DNA of 64,000 nt from Gammaproteobacteria bacterium (GTDB taxonomy: Bacteria; Pseudomonadota; Gammaproteobacteria; Pseudomonadales; Alcanivoracaceae): positions 62,001-126,000 of the forward strand of contig JAGPVL010000038.1 in NCBI GenBank assembly GCA_018067045.1, in the 5' to 3' direction. The notes under the pieces are model-generated. The model saw only the letters and a list, made by a program, of their open reading frames with translations, was not told the origin of the DNA and did not search any database. Shown here in pieces: positions 17,507 to 25,529 of this stretch. Within the stretch, counting starts at the first letter, position 1. Every line of letters starts with the position of its first letter. A program made the position numbers and the translations under genes.

Positions 17507-18664
17507 ATGCATCAACAGTCGTTAGCGAGAATTTTACTGGTAGTGGATGGCTACTATCCCGCCATGGGAGGCACAGAGCTGCAAGTGGCGTTGCTGAGTG
17601 CGGCGTTTCAGGCGCGTGGCCACGAGGTGCAGGTTATTGTTCCGTGGATGTTTCCAGAGCGGCCTCGCGAAGAGCTGATTCGCGGCGTGAAAACAACGCG
17701 TATCAGTTATCCGCACGTGAAGGGCATTGGTGCGCTAGTTTTAATGGTGAAATTTTTCTTTTGGTTGATCAAAAATCGTCATCAGTATGACGCGATACAT
17801 GTTCACATGGTAAAAAACCTGGCTACGGTAATGGGGCTCGCCCGGCCATTCCTGCGTGACAAAGTGATGGCGGCAAAAGTATCGGGGGCTTGGGAATTTG
17901 AAGGAGGCCTTCTTGATCCTGCTTTGCGTGAACGATTTCCATGGTCTGTGATGAACTACTTTGTCCGTAAGCTCGATTACTTTCAAACGATTAGCGAATT
18001 TACCCGCGAGCGGTTGCTTGCGGCGGGTTACTCTGACGCAAAAATTAAGATGATTCGAAATGGTTTGCCGATCGATGATTTTAAGAAAGCCAAGCGTAGT
18101 CGGGCAGCGACACATGATGTCGTGACTATTGGTTTTGCCGGACGACTGACGCCGGTGAAGGGCGTTGATGTATTGATTGCGGCGTGCGGCGAGCTTAAAA
18201 AACGAGGCTTTGATAGTGTTGAGCTAGATATTGCGGGAGTTGGCCGGCAGCGGGACAATCTTGGCGATCAAGCCGCGGCTCTGGGCATTGGAGAGCAAGT
18301 ACGCTTCCTAGGTAGCATCGATGATATGCCTGGGTTTATGGCGGATATCGATATTTATGCTCAGCCATCTCATCAAGAAGGTTTGCCCAACTCGGTGATG
18401 CAAGCCATGGCGGCGAGCTTGCCAATCGTCGCGACGAGAGTGAGCGGCAATATCGATTTAATTAATCACGGCAAGAATGGTTATCTTTCCCCAGCGGGTG
18501 ATGCGGTAGCGATGGCGGACAGTTTGCAGGCGCTCATCGAAAATGCGGCAGATCGCGAAGCATTTGGCGTTGCTAGCTTTGCGGCGATTCAGGGTGAGTA
18601 TGCGTTGGATACAGTGCTTGATCAGCTGAATAGTTTGTATGCTGAGAAAATGGCTAAACCTTAG
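17507..18664 (+). CDS. Glycosyltransferase family 4 protein
   Basis: This 385-aa protein has a GT-B fold and would transfer a sugar from a nucleotide donor to a lipid-linked or polysaccharide acceptor. The N-terminal domain starts LLVVDGYYPAMGGTELQV (GG acceptor loop), and the C-terminal donor domain carries GFAGRLTPVKGVDVLI and QPSHQEGLPNSVMQAMA. The usual EX7E motif reads E...Q here (EGLPNSVMQ), so the second Glu is replaced by Gln. ATG 17507 follows AAGGAAT. It lies ~200 bp after the flippase gene and probably works with it in envelope polysaccharide synthesis. Confidence 0.9.
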   Translation: MHQQSLARILLVVDGYYPAMGGTELQVALLSAAFQARGHEVQVIVPWMFPERPREELIRGVKTTRISYPHVKGIGALVLMVKFFFWLIKNRHQYDAIHVHMVKNLATVMGLARPFLRDKVMAAKVSGAWEFEGGLLDPALRERFPWSVMNYFVRKLDYFQTISEFTRERLLAAGYSDAKIKMIRNGLPIDDFKKAKRSRAATHDVVTIGFAGRLTPVKGVDVLIAACGELKKRGFDSVELDIAGVGRQRDNLGDQAAALGIGEQVRFLGSIDDMPGFMADIDIYAQPSHQEGLPNSVMQAMAASLPIVATRVSGNIDLINHGKNGYLSPAGDAVAMADSLQALIENAADREAFGVASFAAIQGEYALDTVLDQLNSLYAEKMAKP

Positions 18665-18837
18665 TTAAGCAAGGCGATAACCCAGCAAGAGTCGGGCAAT
18701 CGCTTTTAGGCTTTTATCAGGCGTTCGATCAGAAGCGTGTCCACGCTGGCAGGGCAGCGACGATAATGATTTGTATCGTGTCCTACTAACGCCTTATTGC
18801 TGTCTTGCTGTGAAAAAACCTTTTCGTAAGAGACATT

Positions 18838-18892
18838 CCTTCGTAAAAGCCCCTTCTTAAAAATCCCTTCTTAAAAGTCCCTTCATAAAAGA
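18838..18892. repeat. Short tandem repeat, ~13-14 bp x 4
   Basis: Four consecutive units of the form cccttcNtaaaag lie between the GT4 gene and the htpG 3' end. They are imperfect, differing at one or two positions. Confidence 0.65.
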
Positions 18893-18946
18893 AGTATGCG
18901 TGCCTCTTGTATTGGGTTTTTCCCGCCTCAAGAAGCACGCTACGTT

Positions 18947-20881
18947 TTACTTCTCTGTGCTCGACAATTCCAGCAATAGCTTATTAATTTTCCGTACATA
19001 CCCAGCGGCATCTTTGAGTGCATCGCCACCAGCAAGGCGAGCTTGCTCATGAATAACGCTAATCAAGTCGGCGCTACGTGACTCGTTGCTTTCGCTGTTG
19101 AGGCGTTGCACTAATGGATGCTCCGGATTAATTTCTAAGACCGGTTTGGTATCTGGCAAAGACTGGCCGGCCGCTTCGAGAATGCGGCGCATTTGTGCGC
19201 CCATGTCGTGATTCTGCACAACGAGGCACGCCGGTGAGTCCGTCAATCGGTGCGTGGTGCGCACGCTTTCAACGTCGTCTTTCAGTACTTCGGCGATTTT
19301 TAGCGTCAGTGCTTCGAAGGCTTTGTCGGTTTCTTTTTGCTGCAGCTTTTCTGTTTCGTCTTCAAGCTTGCCCAGGTCAAGCTCGCCTTTGGCGATGTCG
19401 CGCAGCGGCTTGCCATCAAACTCGTTGAGGTGGCTCATTAGCCAGTCGTCAATGCGATCGGACAGTAGCAGTACTTCGATACCTTTCTTGCGGAAGATCT
19501 CAAGGTGCGGGCTGCCGAGTGCATTCTGATGGCTGTCTGCGGCGATATAGTAAATTTCGTTCTGTTCGGCGCTCATGCGCTCTACGTAGTCGCTTAAGCT
19601 GACGTTCTGCACGGCGTTGTCATTGTGCGTGGTGGCGAAGCGCAGCAGTTTGGCAATAGCATCGCTGCTCTTGGCATCTTCCGCTGGGCCTTCTTTAAGC
19701 ACGTTGCCAAAGTTATCCCAGAAGCTCTGGTATTTCTCGGCATCGCTCTTCGCGAGCTTGTCGAGCATGCTGAGCGCGCGTTTGCTGAGCGCGGCTTTGA
19801 GTGCGCTAACGGTTTTGTCTTGTTGCAGAATCTCGCGGGAGATATTAAGAGACAGATCGTTGCTGTCGATGACGCCTTTGATAAAGCGCAGATACATCGG
19901 CATAAATTGTTCTGCTTCGTCCATAATAAAGACGCGCTGAACATATAGCTTAAGGCCGTGAGATTGTTCGCGGTTAAACATGTCGAACGGCGCTTTTTCG
20001 GGCACGAATAATAGCGACGTGTAATCTAGGCTGCCCTCAACACGGTTATGGCTCCAGGTGCTGGCCGGGCCGAAGTCATGAGAAATATGACGGTAGAACT
20101 CTTGGTACTCTTCGTCGCTAATGTCGCCTTTACTGCGCGTCCAGATTGCGGTGGCGGTATTGGCCTGATCCCAGGTGATTTCGGTGGTAGGCTCTTTATT
20201 TTCCGCGTCATCGCCTTCGGCAGGGACAGTCTTTTCGTCTTTCACCAGAACGGGCACGGCGATGTGGTCGCTATACTTGCGTACCAAGCCTTTAACCTTC
20301 CACGCATCGAGGAATTCTTTTTCGTCGTCGCGCAGGTGTAGCACAATACGTGTGCCGCGCTGTTCAAGTTCGGTCTCACCTAAATCAAACTCACCGTCGC
20401 CGGTGCTCGCCCAGTAAACACCGGCGCTCGCATCAGTGCCCGCCTTACGGGTAAACACTTCGACGCGGTCGGCGACAATAAACGCACTGTAAAAACCAAC
20501 GCCAAACTGGCCAATCAAGCTGGAATCTTTTTTATCGTCGCCGCTGAGGTTCTTCAAAAATTCAGCGGTGCCGGAGCGCGCAATCGTGCCGAGGTTGGCG
20601 ATGACTTCTTCTTGGTTCATGCCAATGCCGTTATCGCGAATGGTCAGCGTGCCGGCTTCTTTATCTGCTTCAATATGAATGGCGAGGTTCGAGTCGCCTT
20701 GATAAAGGTTGTCGTCTTGCAGGGCCGTGTACTTAAGTTTGTCGGCCGCATCAGAGGCGTTAGAGATTAGCTCACGCAGGAAGATTTCTTTGTTGCTGTA
20801 CAGCGAATGCACCATGAGGTGGAGTAGCTGTTTGACTTCGGTTTGAAATTCACGCTTTTCGGTTTGCACGGTTGCGGACAT
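18947..20881 (-). CDS. htpG: Chaperone protein HtpG (Hsp90 family)
   Basis: HtpG is the bacterial Hsp90, a cytosolic ATP-dependent dimeric chaperone that remodels clients with DnaK. The 644-aa length is normal. The GHKL ATPase domain shows the signatures LFLRELISNASDAADKL, IRDNGIGMNQEE, and GQFGVGFYSAFIVAD. The middle domain includes NLSLNISREILQQ, and the C-terminal dimerisation domain ends RINKLLLELSS-like (RKINKLLLEL). ATG 20881 follows AGGGAGACC. The gene is monocistronic and divergent from hipB. Confidence 0.97.
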   Translation of the reverse strand: MSATVQTEKREFQTEVKQLLHLMVHSLYSNKEIFLRELISNASDAADKLKYTALQDDNLYQGDSNLAIHIEADKEAGTLTIRDNGIGMNQEEVIANLGTIARSGTAEFLKNLSGDDKKDSSLIGQFGVGFYSAFIVADRVEVFTRKAGTDASAGVYWASTGDGEFDLGETELEQRGTRIVLHLRDDEKEFLDAWKVKGLVRKYSDHIAVPVLVKDEKTVPAEGDDAENKEPTTEITWDQANTATAIWTRSKGDISDEEYQEFYRHISHDFGPASTWSHNRVEGSLDYTSLLFVPEKAPFDMFNREQSHGLKLYVQRVFIMDEAEQFMPMYLRFIKGVIDSNDLSLNISREILQQDKTVSALKAALSKRALSMLDKLAKSDAEKYQSFWDNFGNVLKEGPAEDAKSSDAIAKLLRFATTHNDNAVQNVSLSDYVERMSAEQNEIYYIAADSHQNALGSPHLEIFRKKGIEVLLLSDRIDDWLMSHLNEFDGKPLRDIAKGELDLGKLEDETEKLQQKETDKAFEALTLKIAEVLKDDVESVRTTHRLTDSPACLVVQNHDMGAQMRRILEAAGQSLPDTKPVLEINPEHPLVQRLNSESNESRSADLISVIHEQARLAGGDALKDAAGYVRKINKLLLELSSTEK

Positions 20882-21070
20882 GTGTAGTGGTCTCCCTGTT
20901 GATCAATGCCGACGATTTGGGCTCTCTACTCAGGTGGGGGCGTGGGGGCGGCTTTCAAGGGATGTGGTTGATTATTATCGTGTTTTTGTTGGAATTGGGG
21001 TTTAAGGGGCGGCGCTGTTGAGTGTCGAGCGGATCTGCAACGTAGCGGCGTTAGCGTAATACCAGCATCA

Positions 21071-21098
21071 GATATATCGCCATTTATGACGATATATC
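21071..21098. promoter_or_regulatory. Palindromic operator upstream of hipBA, distal site
   Basis: gatatatcg and cgatatatc form perfect 9-bp arms around a 10-nt centre. A related palindrome lies 8 bp downstream. The pair sits just before the antitoxin start, as expected for autoregulation by the HipB-like protein. Confidence 0.6.
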
Positions 21099-21105
21099 TT
21101 GAAAT

Positions 21106-21123
21106 ATGGCGATAAATCGTCAT
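21106..21123. promoter_or_regulatory. Palindromic operator upstream of hipBA, proximal site
   Basis: atggcgataaatcgtcat is an 18-bp palindrome with one mismatched pair, ending 12 bp before the hipB ATG. It shares the words cgccat and atgacgat (on opposite strands) with the distal site, which supports the same protein binding both. Confidence 0.6.
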
Positions 21124-21134
21124 AAATTACGACT

Positions 21135-21503
21135 ATGAATATCGATATGAATCTCACCGATGACGGTGTCCTCACGGAACTCGGCCAGCGCTTGGCAGGG
21201 CGGCGGGTGGTCATGGGCTTAACGCAGGCGCAGTTGGCTAAGCAGGCGGGTGTGGCTAAGCGCACGTTGGAGCGAATAGAGGCTGGCGAGTCTTCGCAGC
21301 TACTGACGCTGATTCGTGTGCTGCGGGCGCTGGATGCAATGGCGGGTCTGGAGCAGCTGTTGCCGACGGCGCAGCAGAGCCCAATGGCGTTATTGAAGGA
21401 GAGAGAAAAGGGCTCAGCAGGTACGGGGCGACGTCAGCGAGCGTCGAGCAAGAAGTCGGGAATCGCAGAACACGCGCCTTGGACTTGGGGGGATGACGCA
21501 TGA
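21135..21503 (+). CDS. HipB-like antitoxin, XRE-family DNA-binding protein
   Basis: This 122-aa protein has an HTH_3/XRE helix-turn-helix at residues ~12-65 (LGQRLAGRRVVMGLTQAQLAKQAGV.KRTLERIEAG) and a basic, Ser/Gly-rich tail. In HipBA modules the antitoxin binds and neutralises the HipA kinase and represses the operon. The gene overlaps hipA by 4 bp (ATGA), the usual arrangement. Two palindromes directly upstream are candidate operators. No clear ribosome site precedes ATG 21135. Confidence 0.85.
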   Translation: MNIDMNLTDDGVLTELGQRLAGRRVVMGLTQAQLAKQAGVAKRTLERIEAGESSQLLTLIRVLRALDAMAGLEQLLPTAQQSPMALLKEREKGSAGTGRRQRASSKKSGIAEHAPWTWGDDA

Positions 21504-22819
21504 CAAATTCGTTGGGCGCCGCTGACGCTACGCTGGCCGAAGTGAGTCTATGGGGGCGCACCATTGGCGCAGTCGCACTAACGCGCGGTAGCGATGTTGC
21601 ATCGTTTGAATATGACGCTGCGTTTGTCCAAAGCGGCATTGAAGTGGCGCCATTGATGATGCCGCTGTCGCCGCAGGTGTTTCGCTTTCCGGCACTTGGC
21701 CGAGAGACATTTTATGGTTTGCCTGGAATGTTGGCGGATTCGCTACCGGATAAATTTGGTAATGCGCTCATCGATGCATGGCTGGCGATGCAGGGCCGCA
21801 AAGCACATTCGTTTAATGCCGTGGAGCGGCTTTGTTATACCGGAAATCGTGGCATGGGCGCACTGGAGTTTAGCCCCGCAACAGGCCCCATTCGCCAACA
21901 GGTAGAGCGCGTTGAAGTGGATCGTTTGGTGGCCTTGGCGTCCGATGTTCTGAATAAGCGCAGCCAACTCCATTTGTCGATGGATAATGAATCCGACGCA
22001 CTGCGACAAATATTACACGTCGGGACTTCCGCGGGCGGCGCCCGCGCAAAGGCAGTGATCGCGTGGAATCCAGAGACCAATGAAGTGCGCTCCGGGCAAG
22101 TGTCGGCGGGAGACGGTTTTGAATATTGGTTGTTAAAGTTTGATGGCGTCAGCGGCAATAAAGATAAGGAACTGGATGATCCGCAGGGCTACGGTTTAAT
22201 CGAATACGCTTATGCGCGCATGGCGACGGACGCGGGCATTGAGATGACGCAGTGTCGATTGCTAAACGAAAATAATCGCAGTCATTTTATGACCAAGCGA
22301 TTTGATCGTCAGGCCGATGGCAGCAAAGTGCATATGCAATCTTTGGCGGCATTGGCGCACTTCGATTTTAACTTAGCCGGTGCTTATTCTTACGAGCAAG
22401 CTTTTCTCGTGATGCGGCAGTTAGGTTTGCCGATGGAACAGGTTGAAGAGTTGTTTCGGCGCATGCTGTTTAATATTGTTGCGCGTAACCAAGATGACCA
22501 CGTTAAAAATATTGCCTTCCTGATGGATAAACGCGGCCAGTGGTCGCTGTCGCCAGCATACGACGTCACCTACGCCTATCAGCCAGACGGTATGTGGACG
22601 TCACGCCACCAAATGACGCTTAACGGTAAACGCGATGGCTTTGACTTGGACGATATCAAAGCCTGCGCCAGAGTGGCGTCGCTAAAACGTGGGCGCGCCC
22701 AAACGCTATTGGCGCAAGTGCGCGAGGTGGTGCGGCGCTGGCAAGACTACGCTGGTGAAGCCGGGGTGCCTGTGCAGCAGCGCGAGGCAGTACAGCAGGC
22801 ACTTCGTCTCGATCTTTAG
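21500..22819 (+). CDS. HipA family serine/threonine kinase toxin
   Basis: This 439-aa protein has the HipA layout: an N-terminal HipA_N domain (WGRTIGAVAL, residues ~14-110) and a C-terminal kinase domain. Visible kinase parts are the Gly-rich loop GTSAGGARAKAV, LLKFDG, the catalytic segment RNQDDHVKNIAFL (~residue 331), and the metal-binding SPAYDVT (~354). HipA of E. coli phosphorylates glutamyl-tRNA synthetase and causes persistence; the target here may differ. The key residues look intact, so the toxin should be active. The gene is translationally coupled to the antitoxin. Confidence 0.9.
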   Translation: MTNSLGAADATLAEVSLWGRTIGAVALTRGSDVASFEYDAAFVQSGIEVAPLMMPLSPQVFRFPALGRETFYGLPGMLADSLPDKFGNALIDAWLAMQGRKAHSFNAVERLCYTGNRGMGALEFSPATGPIRQQVERVEVDRLVALASDVLNKRSQLHLSMDNESDALRQILHVGTSAGGARAKAVIAWNPETNEVRSGQVSAGDGFEYWLLKFDGVSGNKDKELDDPQGYGLIEYAYARMATDAGIEMTQCRLLNENNRSHFMTKRFDRQADGSKVHMQSLAALAHFDFNLAGAYSYEQAFLVMRQLGLPMEQVEELFRRMLFNIVARNQDDHVKNIAFLMDKRGQWSLSPAYDVTYAYQPDGMWTSRHQMTLNGKRDGFDLDDIKACARVASLKRGRAQTLLAQVREVVRRWQDYAGEAGVPVQQREAVQQALRLDL

Positions 22820-22828
22820 TCGATGCTG

Positions 22829-23503
22829 CTAAGCGTTCAGCACACTCTGGAACCAGCTAGAGATATCTTTAATTTGCTCGAAGCAAACCTGATGCTCCAT
22901 CGGGTAGCTTTTATACGTCGGGCTATGCCCCATTTTTACCAGGCTGCCGAGCGCGCGTTCGCCAAGTGATTCGGGAACGACGGCGTCTTGGCTGCCGTGC
23001 TGAATTTCAATGGCTAGGTTTTTGTTAGCATCGCTTGGCACAATGGTGGCGCTGGTGGCGAAATAGGTCGACATCGCCAGCAGGCCGCCGAGCGGTTTCG
23101 GGTACGTGAGCGCGGTTTGATACGCCACTGCGCCACCCTGCGAAAAGCCGGCGAGCACAATGCGTTGGCTGTCCACGCCGCGTTCAATTTCCCGGTCGAT
23201 CAGTGCACTGATGCTGGCGGCGGACGCGAGGATTTGCTGCTCGTCAATTTTTCGGTCGATATCCATTTCGAGGATGTCGTACCAAGCGGGCATCACAAAT
23301 CCACCGTTGATAGTGACCGGAATCTGCGGGGCATGGGGGAAGATAAAGCGAACCGACAGCTCAGCAGGGAGTTTCAACTCCGGCACGATAGGGGCGAAGT
23401 CGTCGCCGCTGGCGCCTAGGCCATGTAGCCATATAACAGCGGCATTGGCAGGGCGGTCAGCGCTGCAATGTAGTTCGGACTCGATGCAGGGAAGGTAAGG
23501 CAT
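22829..23503 (-). CDS. Carboxylesterase/phospholipase of the alpha/beta-hydrolase fold
   Basis: This 224-aa protein is of the size of Pseudomonas carboxylesterase II and acyl-protein thioesterases. The N-terminal WLHGLGASGDDF holds the oxyanion loop, the nucleophile elbow is GFSQGG, the acid is probably in HGSQDAVVP, and the histidine is in YPMEHQVC. It has no signal peptide, so it acts on small esters in the cytoplasm. It converges on hipA and is divergent from pykA. Confidence 0.9.
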   Translation of the reverse strand: MPYLPCIESELHCSADRPANAAVIWLHGLGASGDDFAPIVPELKLPAELSVRFIFPHAPQIPVTINGGFVMPAWYDILEMDIDRKIDEQQILASAASISALIDREIERGVDSQRIVLAGFSQGGAVAYQTALTYPKPLGGLLAMSTYFATSATIVPSDANKNLAIEIQHGSQDAVVPESLGERALGSLVKMGHSPTYKSYPMEHQVCFEQIKDISSWFQSVLNA

Positions 23504-23673
23504 AAGAGATCACTTTGTATGGGTTGTAGACCAGTGATGCTGGTCGTCGTTGTGCGTTAGCGATTGTGCGGTGATGAAGGTTAACACCGAATAGTTTGTC
23601 GCGGTAATGTGGTAGCCTCGGCGTAGAGTCGTTTTAGCGGTTTTTTCGGGTCTATCCTGATTGAGGAAGAGTA

Positions 23674-25122
23674 ATGTTTCGTCGTACCAAGATTGTCGCA
23701 ACCGTTGGGCCTGCCTGCTCTACAGAGCAGATGTTGGAAACGCTGATTGGCGCCGGTGTGAATGTTTTTAGGTTGAATTTTTCCCATGGCAATGCGCAAA
23801 GCCATCGCGAAGTGGCCGTGCTTATTCGCGAGGCGGCGAAACGACTTAGCCGCAGCGTGGCGATTCTTGCCGACTTGCAGGGACCGAAAATCCGCATCGC
23901 GCGTTTTCGCGATGGTCAGGTCACATTGGCAAACGGTGAGCTGTTCACGCTTGATGCATCTATGCCGATAGACGATGGCGATGTGACGCGCGTTGGACTG
24001 GGTTATAAAGCATTGCCCGGTGAGTGTGTTGCTGGCGATATATTATTGCTGAACGACGGGCTGATTGAGTTGCGCGTCAATGAAGTGGTTGGCAGTGAGG
24101 TACGCTGCACGGTTGTTGCCGGTGGCGTGCTGTCGAATAACAAAGGTTTAAACCGAAAGGGCGGTGGCCTCACCGCCAAGGCGCTGACGGAAAAAGATCG
24201 CGAAGACATTAAAACCGCCGCGTCGATGGATGTGGATTATTTGGCGCTATCTTTTCCCCGTGATGCCGCGGACGTTGAAGAAGCGAGAAGCTTGTATCAA
24301 CAGGCCGGCGGGCTAGGCGGCGTGGTGGCCAAAATTGAACGCGCAGAAGCCGTCGCCGACCATAATAATCTCGACGCCATTATTCTCGCCTCGGATGGCG
24401 TGATGGTCGCGCGCGGCGATCTCGCCGTCGAGATCGGTGATGCCGAGTTGGTGGGTGTGCAAAAACATATTATTTGGCGCGCACGGCAACTCGACCGCTT
24501 TGTGATTACCGCGACACAAATGATGGAGTCGATGATTAACAACCCGCAGCCGACCCGTGCAGAAGTCTCTGATGTGGCGAACGCTGTCTTAGACGGTACA
24601 GACGCTGTGATGCTGTCAGCGGAAACCGCTACAGGTAATTTTCCTGAGTTAACTGTGCGCGCCATGGACCGGATTATTCTCGGCGCCGAGCGCACGTATC
24701 AGATGCGCCATGTCTCGCAGCAAGAGGCTGTCTTGCCAGAAAAAATCGACGAATCCATAGCGGCCGCGGCTATGTTTGTTGCCAACCGATTGCCCGGCGT
24801 CCGCGCGATTATCGCAATGACAGAGAGTGGCTCGACGCCACGAAAAATGTCTCGTATTCGTTCAGGCTTACCCATCTTTGCGTTCACCCCCCATGCGCGC
24901 ACGCAACGTCGCGTTGCGATGTATCGCGGCGTTCACACTGTGCCCTTCGAAAGTGAAGCGATCATGCCCGAAGAAGTGACGGCGCGTGCGGTGGCGATAC
25001 TGGAAGAGATGGGTGTGGTAGAAAATGGCGACAAAGTCATTATCACCAAAGGCGACTACGTCAGCGTTAATGCCGGCACCAACACCATGAAGATTATTGA
25101 AGTCGGCGGCGTTATTCGTTAA
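23674..25122 (+). CDS. pykA: Pyruvate kinase (PykA type)
   Basis: The enzyme converts phosphoenolpyruvate and ADP to pyruvate and ATP, the last step of glycolysis. The 482-aa protein has the full TIM barrel with RRTKIVATVGPA at the start, FRLNFSHG, LADLQGPKIR, the catalytic Lys region GGVVAKIERAEAV, ITATQMMESMI, and DAVMLSAETATG, followed by the C-terminal allosteric domain. ATG 23674 has GAGGAAG 7 bases upstream. It stands alone between the esterase gene and a REP/hairpin region. Confidence 0.97.
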   Translation: MFRRTKIVATVGPACSTEQMLETLIGAGVNVFRLNFSHGNAQSHREVAVLIREAAKRLSRSVAILADLQGPKIRIARFRDGQVTLANGELFTLDASMPIDDGDVTRVGLGYKALPGECVAGDILLLNDGLIELRVNEVVGSEVRCTVVAGGVLSNNKGLNRKGGGLTAKALTEKDREDIKTAASMDVDYLALSFPRDAADVEEARSLYQQAGGLGGVVAKIERAEAVADHNNLDAIILASDGVMVARGDLAVEIGDAELVGVQKHIIWRARQLDRFVITATQMMESMINNPQPTRAEVSDVANAVLDGTDAVMLSAETATGNFPELTVRAMDRIILGAERTYQMRHVSQQEAVLPEKIDESIAAAAMFVANRLPGVRAIIAMTESGSTPRKMSRIRSGLPIFAFTPHARTQRRVAMYRGVHTVPFESEAIMPEEVTARAVAILEEMGVVENGDKVIITKGDYVSVNAGTNTMKIIEVGGVIR

Positions 25123-25135
25123 ATCGTAGTGTCTA

Positions 25136-25159
25136 TGTAGGAGCTTGCTTGCAAGCGAT
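25136..25159. repeat. Single REP-like element (class 2)
   Basis: tgtaggagcttgcttgcaag (plus cgat) lies just after the pykA stop. The same word occurs as an inverted pair at 44077-44147. Confidence 0.7.
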
Positions 25160-25450
25160 GCGGCGTATGTCGCGCACCGGTGCCAGTGTTCACCGCTAGG
25201 CGGGCTGAATGGGATTGTTGATGATGCCGCGCAGGTGACGAATTGCGTGGAGCGCTTATGGGGTGGCATCGTCCAGATTTTGATATGGGATTTGTGCAGC
25301 CTGGGCCGCCACTGAGTGAGCGATTCGCGCAGATGCGACAGAAAGCGGCAAGTGGTTTGGATGTTTTCGCCGCGCTGCGATCTAGCTACACAGCACTACA
25401 TTCATTCCGAGTCTGCCGATATGCGGCGACGCCGAATGGGTTTGTCGGCT

Positions 25451-25487
25451 CGTTAGCGAGTGACGACTTAAGCGTCTCTCGCTAACG
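25451..25487. terminator. Hairpin between convergent pykA and rapA
   Basis: The perfect 10-bp arms cgttagcgag and ctcgctaacg are separated by 17 nt that can pair further (gacg ... cgtc). There is no long T-run, but its position between convergent genes suggests bidirectional termination. Confidence 0.5.
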
Positions 25488-25529
25488 AACCCGCACAGTT
25501 CTTCTCGCCATCAGGCGATCAAAATAAAT

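Noticed and set aside
25243-25485. 80-codon plus-strand frame after pykA
   Set aside because: It has no recognisable family or ribosome site, and it overlaps the terminator-like hairpin between pykA and rapA.
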